Origin: Haladaptatus halobius
GTDB lineage: Archaea; Halobacteriota; Halobacteria; Halobacteriales; Haladaptataceae
Direction: 5' to 3'
Length of the DNA: 64,000 nt
Assembly: GCF_020618475.1 (NCBI RefSeq)
Contig: NZ_CP085337.1
Location: forward strand, 310,001 to 374,000
The number at the start of each line of letters is the position of its first letter. Within the stretch, counting starts at the first letter, position 1. A model generated the notes under the pieces. That model did no database searches. It had not been told where the DNA came from and was given only the letters and a program-made list of their open reading frames with translations. Shown piece after piece: positions 34,587 through 43,688 of this stretch. The position numbers and the translations under genes are program-made.

Positions 34587-35008
34587 GTGAACTACTCTGC
34601 CCTACCGCGTTCGGGGCTACCCGCCCCTCACTTGTTGCGGACGGAGCTTCCTGTTTCTGTGTCGGAACGTGCAGGAACCGGTCCCACAGCGTCCACAAGA
34701 GCTTCGCTCTTGTGCGGCCCATCAGAACCGTCGGTTCTGAGGACGGTTCCAGACTCCGCAGGCGATGGCCCTTGACAGGCGGTTTGGAGTGTCCCACTCC
34801 TACCGGCTGGACACTCGACTGGCGCGACCAGTGCATGCGTGTTCTTGCATTCAAACACCGAACGTATTGCAGTGAGCGTCTTACTACCTCGGACGACAGC
34901 GACGGTAGTAAGGCTATGGCGTACAGTGGAAGTGACCAAAGACGGCGGGTGTATCCCCCCTACTTGCTCCCTTCGGTCGTTCCTTGAGGAAGGGGTCTTA
35001 CCCGCCTG
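34587..35008 (-). mobile_element. 422-bp non-autonomous TnpB-derived element, sister of 31729-32140
   Basis: The minus strand ends with CGCCTGCGGAGTCTGGAACCG, ACAGGAAGCTCCG and GGGCAGAGTAGTTCAC at 34587. It starts with CAGGCGGGTAAGACCCCTTC, a hairpin and GATACACCCGCCGTC. The internal CTTACTACC (34880-34888) and GGTAGTAAG (34904-34912) arms and their 15-base spacing are identical to the sister element, and GTACAGTG follows at the same relative place. Between the shared blocks the two copies differ a lot, so structure is kept while sequence drifts. No transposase is encoded. Confidence 0.7.
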
Positions 35009-35104
35009 AAATTCAGATAAATCAACGAGAGGAAACCAAATACGAATAGTGCGAGGATTTCTTCGATGCGTGCTAGTAACTTCATAGGCATTATCTTCGA
35101 ACAG

Positions 35105-35326
35105 CTATCCTGTTGCCTTCGTCGCTACTCGTCCGAAGAAGACGAATTTCATTCCGAGGGCAAGCGCAAGGTGGTCGGCAGTCCGCGGAAGTTTGAAGAT
35201 TAGTATCGGGATGTGGACCATCGCCATCAGTAGGGCACTGACGAGCGAAAGGAGAATCTCGTCTTCCTGCGTTCTATACCGCGGTATTGGCAGCGGATTC
35301 TAGTCTAGGTATTGTTCGTCCGTCAC
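35105..35326 (-). pseudogene. Small membrane protein gene with in-frame TAG
   Basis: A GTG at 35326 lies four bases after the preceding gene's stop and starts VTDEQYLD, then TAG (35300-35302), then the frame continues NPLPIPRYRTQEDEILLSLV, SALLMAMVHIPILIFKLPRT and ends FFGRVATKATG at 35105. The second part contains one or two membrane segments. CAG to TAG would restore a 73-residue protein. Alternatively translation begins at an internal ATG (MAMVHIP), giving about 40 residues. Family not recognised. Confidence 0.4.
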
Positions 35327-35330
35327 TGTG

Positions 35331-35558
35331 CTAATCCTCGTATGACTCGTAGATTATCGTAAGCCTGCCGGGAGATTCGTGTTCAGCCATCGTCCGTATT
35401 TTCCTGAATTCGTCAAGCATTTCGTTTGGCTGTTTCTCTCCTTTATTGACGACCACAGATTCTTCTCGGAGCGAATTGTATATTTGCTCCATGATCAAAC
35501 TCACAGCGTGGGCATCGGATTCCGAATCAATTTCAAAGGTGGCTTGGCGAGACTCCAT
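35331..35558 (-). CDS. Small acidic hypothetical protein
   Basis: The 75-residue product MESRQATFEIDSESDAHAVS continues LIMEQIYNSLREESVVVNKG and ends PGRLTIIYESYED. Predicted mixture: strand, long helix, charged loop, helix, strand. No family recognised. The next small membrane-protein frame starts four bases after its stop, suggesting a two-gene unit. Composition is halophilic and codon use is regular. Confidence 0.6.
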   Translation of the reverse strand: MESRQATFEIDSESDAHAVSLIMEQIYNSLREESVVVNKGEKQPNEMLDEFRKIRTMAEHESPGRLTIIYESYED

Positions 35559-35680
35559 GTGAGACCTTGTTTCCGCAGTACCAAATCCTCACTGCTGAAT
35601 TGTTTCTCATCTTTATCGTTTGCTGAAGTCATGACTTCAGACGCGTAGCCGACCTCCACTCTCGAAACGGTACTCCCGAC

Positions 35681-36628
35681 TTAGATAGTGGGATCGTCGA
35701 ATTCGAGAAGATGTTCTTCGATCTCTTTGCGCTCATCCTCGAGCCAGTCTGGAAGCGTCAGGGTGCTGCCGAGTTCGGTGACGTTCTCGTCGATCGTGAA
35801 GCCAGGGCCCATCGTCGCGGCTTCAAAGAGGACACCACCGGGTTCGCGGGAGTAAATCGAGTGGAAGTACTTGCGGTCGATAACTTCGGTCACCCTGAGT
35901 CCGTGTTCGGCGAACACGCTGCGCCAACGCTTCTGTTCTTCGATGTCGGTCGCTTTGAATGCGACGTGATGAACTGTCCCAACCCCCATTCGACCGCGAC
36001 CTGCGTCGGTCTCCACGAGATCGACAATCGACCCCGGTCCGCCGCCATCCGCACGATATCGTCGACGCCCCTCCGTTTCGGCCTCGAGTTCGAAGCCAAG
36101 GACATCGGTAAGTACTGACGCAGTTGGGCCGACCTCTGCAACGGCGAGCGTGATACTGTGAAATCCGCGGAGTTGATGATCAACAGAAACGGGGCTCCCT
36201 TCCCACGGCTCGGCAGTGGTTTCAGCGTTCGCGCTTGCAACGAGTTCGAGACCGATTCCGTCCGGGTCGCTGAACCTGAGCACGGTATCTCCGAACCGGG
36301 TCGTTCGCCCGATGTCGATGCCCTCGGCTTCGAGCCGATCAGTCCAGTAGTCGATTGACTCGGGACGAATCAAATAGGCCGTGGCAGTGGTCTGTCCAGC
36401 ACCGAATCGGCCCTGTCGACCACCGATACTCCACGGGAAGAACGTGATGTTTGTCCCCGGCGTGCCTTCACGGTCGCCGAAGTAGAAGTGATACGTTCCC
36501 GGATCGTCGTGGTTTACGGTTCGCTTGACGAACCGCAATCCGAGTGTGCCGACGTAGAAGTCTGCGTTGCGCTGTGGATCACCTGCAATCGCTGTCACGT
36601 GGTGCAGACCAGGGGTTGTCAGCGCCAT
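35681..36628 (-). CDS. Ring-cleaving dioxygenase-like VOC protein
   Basis: The 315-residue protein has two vicinal-oxygen-chelate halves. The first begins MALTTPGLHHVTAIAGDPQR and includes RFVKRTVNHDDPGTYHFYFG and GIGLELVAS. The second includes LRGFHSITLAVAEVGPTASV, VGTVHHVAFKATDIEEQKRW and the metal-ligand Glu region REPGGVLFEAATMGPGF. This matches the MhqA/MhqO/LinE-like family of iron-dependent hydroquinone or catechol ring-cleaving dioxygenases, widespread in haloarchaea, which detoxify quinols. His ligands in HHVT and HHVA and the Glu in LFEAA are visible. It lies divergently from galK with a 270-base gap. Substrate is inference. Confidence 0.88.
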   Translation of the reverse strand: MALTTPGLHHVTAIAGDPQRNADFYVGTLGLRFVKRTVNHDDPGTYHFYFGDREGTPGTNITFFPWSIGGRQGRFGAGQTTATAYLIRPESIDYWTDRLEAEGIDIGRTTRFGDTVLRFSDPDGIGLELVASANAETTAEPWEGSPVSVDHQLRGFHSITLAVAEVGPTASVLTDVLGFELEAETEGRRRYRADGGGPGSIVDLVETDAGRGRMGVGTVHHVAFKATDIEEQKRWRSVFAEHGLRVTEVIDRKYFHSIYSREPGGVLFEAATMGPGFTIDENVTELGSTLTLPDWLEDERKEIEEHLLEFDDPTI

Positions 36629-36897
36629 CGTACTGGAATAGGATTTGAGCGAGTATGAGTTCTGTGGGCACGGATATCACCGCACACTTATTTATTGAAC
36701 CCGGAATTTTCACTATCCGATCGGGTTTGTCCAAGAACGTCTCGTACATCCACTGGAGTACGTCGTCAGCGTACGAGAGATCGTGTTCTTCCGAGAAGCT
36801 GGCATCTCTCATCAGAAGCCCAGTCCCGCGGGAAGCATTGACGTCGGTCGTGAAGAAATGAAGTAGAGTAAAGGGATAGGGTCGGGGAACAACAGAC

Positions 36898-38073
36898 ATG
36901 GAGAAAGAACAGTGGGTGACCGATGGCAAAGCTGCATTCCGATCAGTATTCGATGGCGAGCCCGACTGTATTTCGGTAGCACCCGGACGTGTGAACCTCA
37001 TCGGTGGGCACACCGACTATAACGATGGCTACGTGCTTCCCGTTGCAATTGACCGTCACACAGTCGTCGCCGGTCGTCGTCGACCCGACCGGACGGTCGT
37101 CGCTCACTCACAAACCCTCGCGAAAACGATACGATTCGACCTCTCTTCGGTCGAGCAACAACGAGACGCTTCGTGGGGCGAGTATGTCGCCGGCGTCATC
37201 GATGCTCTCAACACTGAGTCAAGCCTCGGAGGTATGGAGTTCGTGATTACAGGCGACATCCCACTGGGGGCGGGGGTCTCTTCGTCAGCGGCGCTCGAGC
37301 TCTCCGTCGGTGCCCTTGTCCGAGACCTCTTCGACCTCCAAGTAGACGACCGGACACTCGCCGATCGGTGTTGGAAAGCAGAAACTGAATTCGTCGGTGT
37401 CGAATGTGGCATCATGGATCAGTACGCCGCGGCATTCGGCAAAGCAGACCATGCGCTTTTCCTCGACTGCCAGGATCAAACACACGATGCTGTTCGGTTA
37501 TCCGACGACGTCCGTATCGTTGTGATCGACACCAACGTGAAGCACGAACTCGCTGCGTCGGCTTACAATGACCGGGTTTCAGAGTGCCAGGAAGGGGTTG
37601 CCGAATTCGATGCTTTGCTTTCACACACGGTGACCTCGCTTCGCGACGTTTCAGTCGAGGAATTCGAGAGACACGCCGAGTCCATTCGCCAGCCCGTTCG
37701 AGATCGATGCGAACACGTAATCAGCGAAAACGACCGGGTCCGAATGGCTGCTGAGGCTCTTGAGAGCGGTGACTCAGAACGGTGTGGTACTCTCATGTTC
37801 GCCTCTCATGAGAGCCTCAAAGAGCTCTACGAGGTGAGTTGCCCAGAGTTGGATCTGGTTGTCCGCTGTGCACACGAGACTGAAGGAGTCATCGGCGCTC
37901 GAATGACTGGTGGTGGCTTCGGTGGATCCGTCGTCGCACTCGTTCGTCCCGACACGATTAGCTCGTTCGCTGAAACGCTGCACAAGGTGTATCCGGCAGA
38001 AACCGGTATCGAACCCGACGTCTACACCTGCCGGACCTCCGACGGCGTTTCGGTTTCAACTTCTCAACAGTAA
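36898..38073 (+). CDS. galK: Galactokinase
   Basis: The 391-residue GHMP kinase phosphorylates galactose to galactose-1-phosphate. It has the galactokinase N-terminal signature APGRVNLIGGHTDYNDGYVL (29-48), the ATP-binding GDIPLGAGVSSSAALELSVG (119-138), the catalytic Asp174 in GVECGIMDQYAA and the C-terminal GARMTGGGFGGSVVAL. At residue 37 the signature normally has Glu or Asp (G-[ED]-H-T-D-Y) but here Gly. This is either a clade-specific change or affects sugar binding. Other GHMP kinases are excluded by the full signature. No Leloir-pathway partners are adjacent; the nearby GH3 glycosidase could provide sugars, though not clearly galactose. Confidence 0.88.
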   Translation: MEKEQWVTDGKAAFRSVFDGEPDCISVAPGRVNLIGGHTDYNDGYVLPVAIDRHTVVAGRRRPDRTVVAHSQTLAKTIRFDLSSVEQQRDASWGEYVAGVIDALNTESSLGGMEFVITGDIPLGAGVSSSAALELSVGALVRDLFDLQVDDRTLADRCWKAETEFVGVECGIMDQYAAAFGKADHALFLDCQDQTHDAVRLSDDVRIVVIDTNVKHELAASAYNDRVSECQEGVAEFDALLSHTVTSLRDVSVEEFERHAESIRQPVRDRCEHVISENDRVRMAAEALESGDSERCGTLMFASHESLKELYEVSCPELDLVVRCAHETEGVIGARMTGGGFGGSVVALVRPDTISSFAETLHKVYPAETGIEPDVYTCRTSDGVSVSTSQQ

Positions 38074-38147
38074 GCGTTCGATCGTCGATTGCCATCTCGC
38101 TGTCGTACACCGTCCGCAGATCGGAGATTCGATCGCGGATTCGGCAG

Positions 38148-38444
38148 TCACTCTACCGATTTGCAAATAACGTGATGCTTAGCCGGCCAACTTATCTGTT
38201 TTAAATATCGAAACCCGACAGCACACAATCCTTGGCCGAGGAACAGCAGCAAGAGCAATTTGGCGGGGACGTCGTACGCCGTTAGTAGTTGGTGGACTGC
38301 CAGACTCGCGAGTATGCCGCCAATCATGAACCACGAAATCATTTTCACGGTCTGTCCGGAGGATACGAATTCAGTGAATCGAGCTTCGTTCGAACGCACG
38401 ACTGAATCCTCCCACTCCTCTTGCCCTGACTCTTGTAGTGGCAT
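38148..38444 (-). CDS. Small membrane protein, unknown function
   Basis: The 98-residue product starts with a hydrophilic stretch (MPLQESGQEEWEDSVVRSNE) and then has two hydrophobic segments, MISWFMIGGILASLAVHQLL and LLLLLFLGQGLCAVGFRYLK, with a short basic tail. Two transmembrane helices are predicted by eye. No family recognised. It converges on galK with a 74-base gap. Confidence 0.55.
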   Translation of the reverse strand: MPLQESGQEEWEDSVVRSNEARFTEFVSSGQTVKMISWFMIGGILASLAVHQLLTAYDVPAKLLLLLFLGQGLCAVGFRYLKQISWPAKHHVICKSVE

Positions 38445-38945
38445 CCTATCTTGCTATTGGATACCACGACATATGAAATCCTTGGGCGACTATCGGTTAA
38501 GTTCTTAATCAAAGTAATTGCAGAACAGTGATATTATCAGCGGTTTTGAGGGGGATGCTTCCCGAGACACCTCAGTGATTCCCTTCGATTCGGACGAGGG
38601 AGATCGACGGTCCATAAACTATCAGAATTTATATACTTTCGTCAGACGTCGAACTGACTGGCGGCAGTATCTCGAAAACGAGTCTGGCAGAGTCTGCGCT
38701 TGCGCTTAGTCATCAGCGGTTTGTGACCGATTCGTACCGGACGTTTCGTGCACACCGTACTGAGTGGTGATATACAGTTTATACTGAATTAGTGACTGAT
38801 ACTGCTATGATGATTTCCGAACTGTTCTTCGCAGCCGTGAGAGACGTGAACGATGCGGTAGAGTACAATAAACCGTGATGAAACGGCAGGTGAGAAGGAA
38901 TAACTTTCGAGCACGGCGGCGACTGAAGAGGAGCGGTGCAGGCAG
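38445..38945. other. Intergenic region, no recognisable gene
   Basis: About 500 bases of moderately AT-rich DNA. A 63-codon plus frame from 38518 exists but has no supporting signal. The last part lies just beyond the 3' end of the leftward glycosidase gene. Confidence 0.4.
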
Positions 38946-41237
38946 TCAGATGACCGAGAGACTCTCAGCCAACTCGCCGACGGCGAGCCAATACTCCCCC
39001 GTGTCGACGACCAGTTCACCGCGGGCGAACACATCGCCAAGCACGGTCGCGAGCGGAAGAATCGTCGCTCGAATATCGACTCGCTTGGTTTCACCCGGCT
39101 CAAGGGCGACGCGATTTAAGCCGACGACGACTTTCCGCGGGTAGAGCACCTGACCGTGGTCGCGGCCACCGTACACCGGGACGGCCGTCTCGCCCGCTCT
39201 GTCACCGGTATTGCGAACCGAGACGGATACGGTAATCTCGTCCGTCGCGGCGCGTTGCGGAAGCTTCGTCGGACGAATTTCGAGATTCGAGTACTCGAAG
39301 TCGGTGTAACTGAGGCCGTGACCGAACGAGAAGAGCGGCGTCTGATCCGACTCGGGGGGCCGATTATCGCCGGCCTCGTTGAACTGATCCGGCGGGTAGT
39401 TGTTGTGGAGATTGAGCAGTTGACCGGTTCCCGTCGGCCACGTGAACGGGAGCCGACCGCTCGGATTGTTGTCGCCGAACAGGGTCGCAGTGACCGCCGG
39501 TCCGGCCGCGGTTCCCGGAAGATAGGCCATCAGGGACGCCGAGAGATGGTCGAACACCGTCGTCCCCCGAGGCCGACCGGCCATGAAGACGCCCACGGTT
39601 GGTGTCTCGGTGCCCGCGACAGTCTTAACGAGTCGCTGTTGGGCGGTCGGGAGTTCGAGCGTATCCGTGTCGCCTTTCTCTTCGGCGTACGGCCCCTCGC
39701 CGAGGACTGCGACGACCACGTCGGCGGACTCGGCCGCTGTGCGCACCTTCTTTTCGTTCGTGAATTCCCGTAGACCGGTGGGAACGTGCGTGACGGTCGT
39801 CGACGCGGACGCCGCGTCGGTGATTCCTTCGAGAACGGTAACCGCCGGTGGCTTCGTCTCCCCGACACCCTGCCATCCGAGCGACCAGCCTCCCATCTGG
39901 TTCGCCACGCTATCGCCGCTCGGGCCGGTGACGAGAACCGAACCGACGTCGGAGTCAAGCGGGAGCGTGCCGTCGTTGGTGAGGAGGGTCATCGATTCTG
40001 TCGCCACGTCCCGCGCGAGTTCGCGGCTCTCGGAAACTACTTCATCTACCTTGGAGGGCTTGGCGTACGGGTCTTTGAACAGTCCGACGTGCTCTTTGAA
40101 CACGAGGATGTTCGTAACCGCTTCGTCGATGCGCTCCATCGTGACGCTCCCCTCCTCGACGAGTTCGATGAGGCGACTCTGATAACCCTCGGCGGTGTCG
40201 CCCTCGATACCAGCGGCCGGCACCATGTACATGTCTACGCCGGCGTTGATTCCCAAACGGGTCGCCTCCTTGAGGTCCTCGGCGTATCCGTGTACCTTGA
40301 TCATCCGATAGAAGTCGTGCCAGTCGGAGACCACCATTCCGTCGAATCCGAGTTGATCACGGAGGATATCCGTGAGGAGTTCTTTCGAAGCGTGCGCGGG
40401 AACCCCGTTCAGTGACCCGCTGTTGACCATCGCCGTCTCGGCCCCGGCGGTGAAACCTGCGGAAAAGGGTGGGAGAATTGTGTTCGTGAAGGTTCGGTAC
40501 GGTAGCAGCGCGGCGGTACGGTCGTTCCCGTTCGCCGGTTCTGAGTACCCCGCGAAGTGTTTGACGGTGGCGCCGGTTCGCTTGTAGCCGTTCGTCTTCT
40601 CCTCGTACCCTCGAACTTTCGAGGCAACCAACTGTGACGCGAGGAAGGGATCCTCGCTGAATCCTTCGTAGAACCGTCCCCAGCGCGGGTCACGCTGAAG
40701 ATCGGCGACGGGCGAGAAGTTCCAGTGCGTTCCGGTGACGCGCATCGTTCGACTCGTAATCGACGCCATCTCCTCGGCGTTGTCCGGATTCCATGTCGCA
40801 CCGACACCGTGGTTGTGCGGGAAAATCGTCGCCCCTTTGAGGTTGTTGTTGCCGTGAACCGAGTCGATACCGTAAACGAACGGGACTCCTAGTCTCGTTT
40901 CCTCGACCATCGCCTTCTGCAGTTCGTTACTGGTCTGGGCGACCTCGTTCGGGTTCTTCGAGGTCAGGAACATGAGCGAGCCCGGCTTGTACTCCCGAAG
41001 CACCTCTGCCGCCTTGTCGGTCGGCACCTCGTAGGCCGCCATCTGCGTCATCTGGCCCACCTTCTCTTCGAGCGTCATCTCGTCGACGAGCCGCGTCACC
41101 CGGTCGCTCGGCGTCGCCCGTCCGGTGGCGACCGCCGACTCGCCGAGATAGCCTGCGAGCGCCGTTGCCAGGGTAATTCCGCCGGAGTTTTCCATGAACT
41201 GCCGTCGAGACGTGCCGTCTGTGGTATTCTTTCGCAT
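38946..41237 (-). CDS. Tat-exported glycoside hydrolase family 3 beta-glucosidase
   Basis: The 763-residue enzyme begins with a twin-arginine leader (TSRRQFMENSGGITLATALA, 9-28). The GH3 N-terminal barrel (about 45-370) contains YGIDSVHGNNNLKGATIFPH, NFSPVADLQRDPRWGRFYEG, VKHFAGYSEP and the nucleophile Asp305 in GFDGMVVSDWHDF. The GH3 C-terminal sandwich (about 410-640) and a fibronectin type III-like domain (about 680-750, TVSVSVRNTGDRAGETAVPV) follow. This layout is typical of exo-acting beta-glucosidases and xylosidases. Folded export by Tat suits a haloarchaeon, and it would act outside the cell on plant oligosaccharides. Exact sugar specificity is not readable. Confidence 0.92.
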   Translation of the reverse strand: MRKNTTDGTSRRQFMENSGGITLATALAGYLGESAVATGRATPSDRVTRLVDEMTLEEKVGQMTQMAAYEVPTDKAAEVLREYKPGSLMFLTSKNPNEVAQTSNELQKAMVEETRLGVPFVYGIDSVHGNNNLKGATIFPHNHGVGATWNPDNAEEMASITSRTMRVTGTHWNFSPVADLQRDPRWGRFYEGFSEDPFLASQLVASKVRGYEEKTNGYKRTGATVKHFAGYSEPANGNDRTAALLPYRTFTNTILPPFSAGFTAGAETAMVNSGSLNGVPAHASKELLTDILRDQLGFDGMVVSDWHDFYRMIKVHGYAEDLKEATRLGINAGVDMYMVPAAGIEGDTAEGYQSRLIELVEEGSVTMERIDEAVTNILVFKEHVGLFKDPYAKPSKVDEVVSESRELARDVATESMTLLTNDGTLPLDSDVGSVLVTGPSGDSVANQMGGWSLGWQGVGETKPPAVTVLEGITDAASASTTVTHVPTGLREFTNEKKVRTAAESADVVVAVLGEGPYAEEKGDTDTLELPTAQQRLVKTVAGTETPTVGVFMAGRPRGTTVFDHLSASLMAYLPGTAAGPAVTATLFGDNNPSGRLPFTWPTGTGQLLNLHNNYPPDQFNEAGDNRPPESDQTPLFSFGHGLSYTDFEYSNLEIRPTKLPQRAATDEITVSVSVRNTGDRAGETAVPVYGGRDHGQVLYPRKVVVGLNRVALEPGETKRVDIRATILPLATVLGDVFARGELVVDTGEYWLAVGELAESLSVI

Positions 41238-41297
41238 ACTATTGAAAATGGAGAAAGATAGTTAATCAATTTTTCCTCCACGAAATAATTCTAACCC

Positions 41298-41305
41298 TTA
41301 TAAAT
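41298..41305 (-). promoter_or_regulatory. TATA box of the GH3 glycosidase gene
   Basis: The minus strand carries TTTATAAG at this place, inside an AT-rich block about 60 bases upstream of ATG 41237. This predicts a transcript with a leader of about 35 bases. Confidence 0.5.
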
Positions 41306-41465
41306 ATATTATCACTGGTAGTATGGGATAGGAAATACCGGAAGTAATCTAACAGATGGATGCCCTCCCGAAGCCCAGTTACTCAGGTTTGTCAAGCAAC
41401 CACTTCATCCAGCGAGCTGTAGCTCGATGTTCCTCGAGACACCCGAAACGATGCTATACGCTTCA

Positions 41466-42398
41466 TCAACACCGTTTTCGAAAGAGGTCGCCATCAAGAT
41501 ATTTGAGTCCCGTATCGACAGCGATCGTCACCACGGCGGCATCGGTCGGCCGGTTCGCTGCAACTTGGGTGGCTGCTGCGATATTCAATCCCGTACTCGT
41601 CCCGGCGAAGAGTCCTTCATCGGCGGCGGCCCGCTGGGCCACTCGCCGGCCCTCGGCCTCGGGAATGGCGACGACATCATCGTACAGGTGTTCTTCTAAA
41701 TGCAGTGGCTCGAACCAGACGGCCATACCCTCGACGTTGTGCGAGCCGGACTCTCTCCACAACAAGGCCGCGGATTCGTCGGGTTCGACCAGCGTGACGT
41801 ACACGTCGCGGCTGCCATCACGGAGGACGCGTGTAGTCCCCATCGAACAGGCGCCGGTGCCAACGCCCATGACGAAATCCGTTATCTCGGAACAATCGGC
41901 TACGATCTCCTCACTAAGGCTCGCGTATCCCGCGGGGTCGTGAGGGTTGTTGAACTGGTCGTGATAATAGGCACCGGACTCTTCGACGATCTCCTCGACC
42001 AAGACTCCCATGTAATCGATGAGGCCGGGGTAGATCTTTCCTTCTGGCGTCTCCATGACCGTCACGTCATCACCGAGCGCACGCATCATCTGGATTTTCT
42101 CCTCGGCGAAACAATCGACCGATACCAGGGAAATCGGATGGTCCTTCACCGTGCAGACGAACGCCAGGCTGGCGCCGGTGGAACCGCGGGTGAGTTCGAC
42201 TACCCGCTGACCGGGTTCGAGGTTGCCGTCCTGTTCAGCGCTTTCGATGGCCGACAGCGCCATCCGGTCTTTCATGCTCCTTTTGGGATTCGCACCCTCC
42301 CACTTGGCAAAAACGCGGGCTCCCCCTTCGGGACGGACGCTTGCGAGTTCGATCAGCGGAGTGTCTCCGATAGCCCCGAGCACAGATTGGGCTTGCAT
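41466..42398 (-). CDS. Cysteine synthase family PLP-dependent enzyme
   Basis: The 310-residue fold-type II PLP enzyme starts MQAQSVLGAIGDTPLIELAS. Lys43 in GANPKRSMKDRMALSA should bind PLP. The substrate loop normally T-S-G-N-T-G reads TRGSTGASLAF (70-80), and the phosphate-binding loop normally G-T-G-G-T reads GVGTGACSMG. The C-terminal part has EGLFAGTSTGLNIAAATQVA. Close relatives make cysteine from O-acetyl- or O-phosphoserine with sulfide, or perform related beta-replacements. The changed loops suggest another nucleophile or substrate. It is not near sulfur-assimilation genes in the window. Confidence 0.85.
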   Translation of the reverse strand: MQAQSVLGAIGDTPLIELASVRPEGGARVFAKWEGANPKRSMKDRMALSAIESAEQDGNLEPGQRVVELTRGSTGASLAFVCTVKDHPISLVSVDCFAEEKIQMMRALGDDVTVMETPEGKIYPGLIDYMGVLVEEIVEESGAYYHDQFNNPHDPAGYASLSEEIVADCSEITDFVMGVGTGACSMGTTRVLRDGSRDVYVTLVEPDESAALLWRESGSHNVEGMAVWFEPLHLEEHLYDDVVAIPEAEGRRVAQRAAADEGLFAGTSTGLNIAAATQVAANRPTDAAVVTIAVDTGLKYLDGDLFRKRC

Positions 42399-42704
42399 AC
42401 TTGATTTGAGATTTTGAAGTATTAAAATGGTTTCAAGACTGGTTCATTATTAGACTGACTACTAGAGGAAATTTCACTCGAAGGGAGCCGATGAGCACGC
42501 GCGTTTTATGCACGTGGTCTCGCTACTATACGTTTCTGATAAATATTCCAGCGGTACGCACACAGAGCTGCTTACCGGCTGTTTCACGCGGAATGGCTTC
42601 TAAACACTGGAGTTTCACCGGCGCAGATTGTCTCTCCGAAACTAAAGACCATCGACTGCAATTATCCGCCCGGATTTTTCACCCTCCAGTTCGTGGGGTA
42701 GACC
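42399..42704. other. Intergenic promoter region
   Basis: About 305 bases between two divergent genes. The AT-rich segment at 42412-42460 probably holds the promoter of the leftward PLP enzyme. No gene or repeat is recognised. Confidence 0.4.
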
Positions 42705-43688
42705 ATGCCAACCGACCTGCTGTTGCCACAGGTGACGAACCTCGACCAGACCGAGCTCGGCGTCCGCGCCGAGACGCTCGGCTACGATGGCCTCTGGCTC
42801 GGCGAACTCTGGGGAGCAAGCTCCGTCGTCCGGCTCACCGACATTGCCGCCCGCACTGACACCATCGCGCTCGGCACGGCGATTCTCAACGTCTTCTCAC
42901 GGACTCCCGCCGTGTTGGCGATGACCGCCGCCACGCTCGATCAGGTCTCTGACGGTAGATTCCAGCTCGGCGTCGGAACGTCGACGAAGAAGGCCGTCGA
43001 AGACCTCCACGGCATGGACTGGGACGACCCCAACCCGGTTCGGCGGGCGCACGAGACCATCGAACTGATCACGGCATTTCTCGGCGATGTGGGCCGTGTC
43101 GACTACGAGGGAGACGTCTTCGATGTCCAGGACTTTCCATCGCTGGACATCGACGTTCCCATCTACCACGCGGCGCTCGGAAAGGCAAATCGGCGCGTCG
43201 TCGCCCGGCTATGCGATGGCTGGATACCCCACAATATCCCGTTCCCGGATCTCGAAGAGAACTTCGCGTACATCGTCGACCAAGCGGAAGCAGCAGGCCG
43301 CGACACTACTATCGATGTCGCGCCGTACGTCCCCACGGCTGTCAGTGACGATGCTGAAAAAGCCAAGGACGCCATCCGCGGCCACGTCGCCTACTACGTC
43401 GGCAACGGTCAGGGCTACGAGCAGGCGGTTGCCCAGCGGTTCCCCGACGACGCCGCGGCCGTCGCCGACGCCTGGAGGGGCGGCGACCGAGAGACCGCCG
43501 CCGAGAACGTCACCAACGAAATGATCGAGGCACTCGGAGTCGCTGGGACGCCCGAGCAGGCCCGCAAGCAGTTCCAGACCATCGCCGATATCGACTGCGT
43601 CACCCGACCGATGGTGACCATTCCAAGCAACGCTGACGAGAAGATGACCGAGCAAACCATCGAAGAGATGGCGCCGTCTAGCGATTGA
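42705..43688 (+). CDS. F420-dependent oxidoreductase, NP1902A-type LLM family
   Basis: The 327-residue protein is a luciferase-like monooxygenase-fold oxidoreductase: MPTDLLLPQVTNLDQTELGV, YDGLWLGELWGASSVVRLTD, then IALGTAILNVFSRTPAVLAM and the coenzyme-binding DGRFQLGVGTSTKKAVEDLH. The LLM fold with LGTAI and L-G-V-G-T-S is typical of F420-dependent enzymes, and haloarchaea encode an NP1902A subfamily starting exactly this way. It would use reduced coenzyme F420 for hydride transfer to an unknown substrate. Codon use is more GC-rich than its left-hand neighbours. It stands alone, with a transposase remnant downstream. Confidence 0.87.
   Translation: MPTDLLLPQVTNLDQTELGVRAETLGYDGLWLGELWGASSVVRLTDIAARTDTIALGTAILNVFSRTPAVLAMTAATLDQVSDGRFQLGVGTSTKKAVEDLHGMDWDDPNPVRRAHETIELITAFLGDVGRVDYEGDVFDVQDFPSLDIDVPIYHAALGKANRRVVARLCDGWIPHNIPFPDLEENFAYIVDQAEAAGRDTTIDVAPYVPTAVSDDAEKAKDAIRGHVAYYVGNGQGYEQAVAQRFPDDAAAVADAWRGGDRETAAENVTNEMIEALGVAGTPEQARKQFQTIADIDCVTRPMVTIPSNADEKMTEQTIEEMAPSSD

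Noticed and set aside
38518..38709. 63-codon plus-strand frame between the small membrane protein and the GH3 gene
   Set aside because: No motif, no promoter and no coupling to a neighbour; composition inconclusive.
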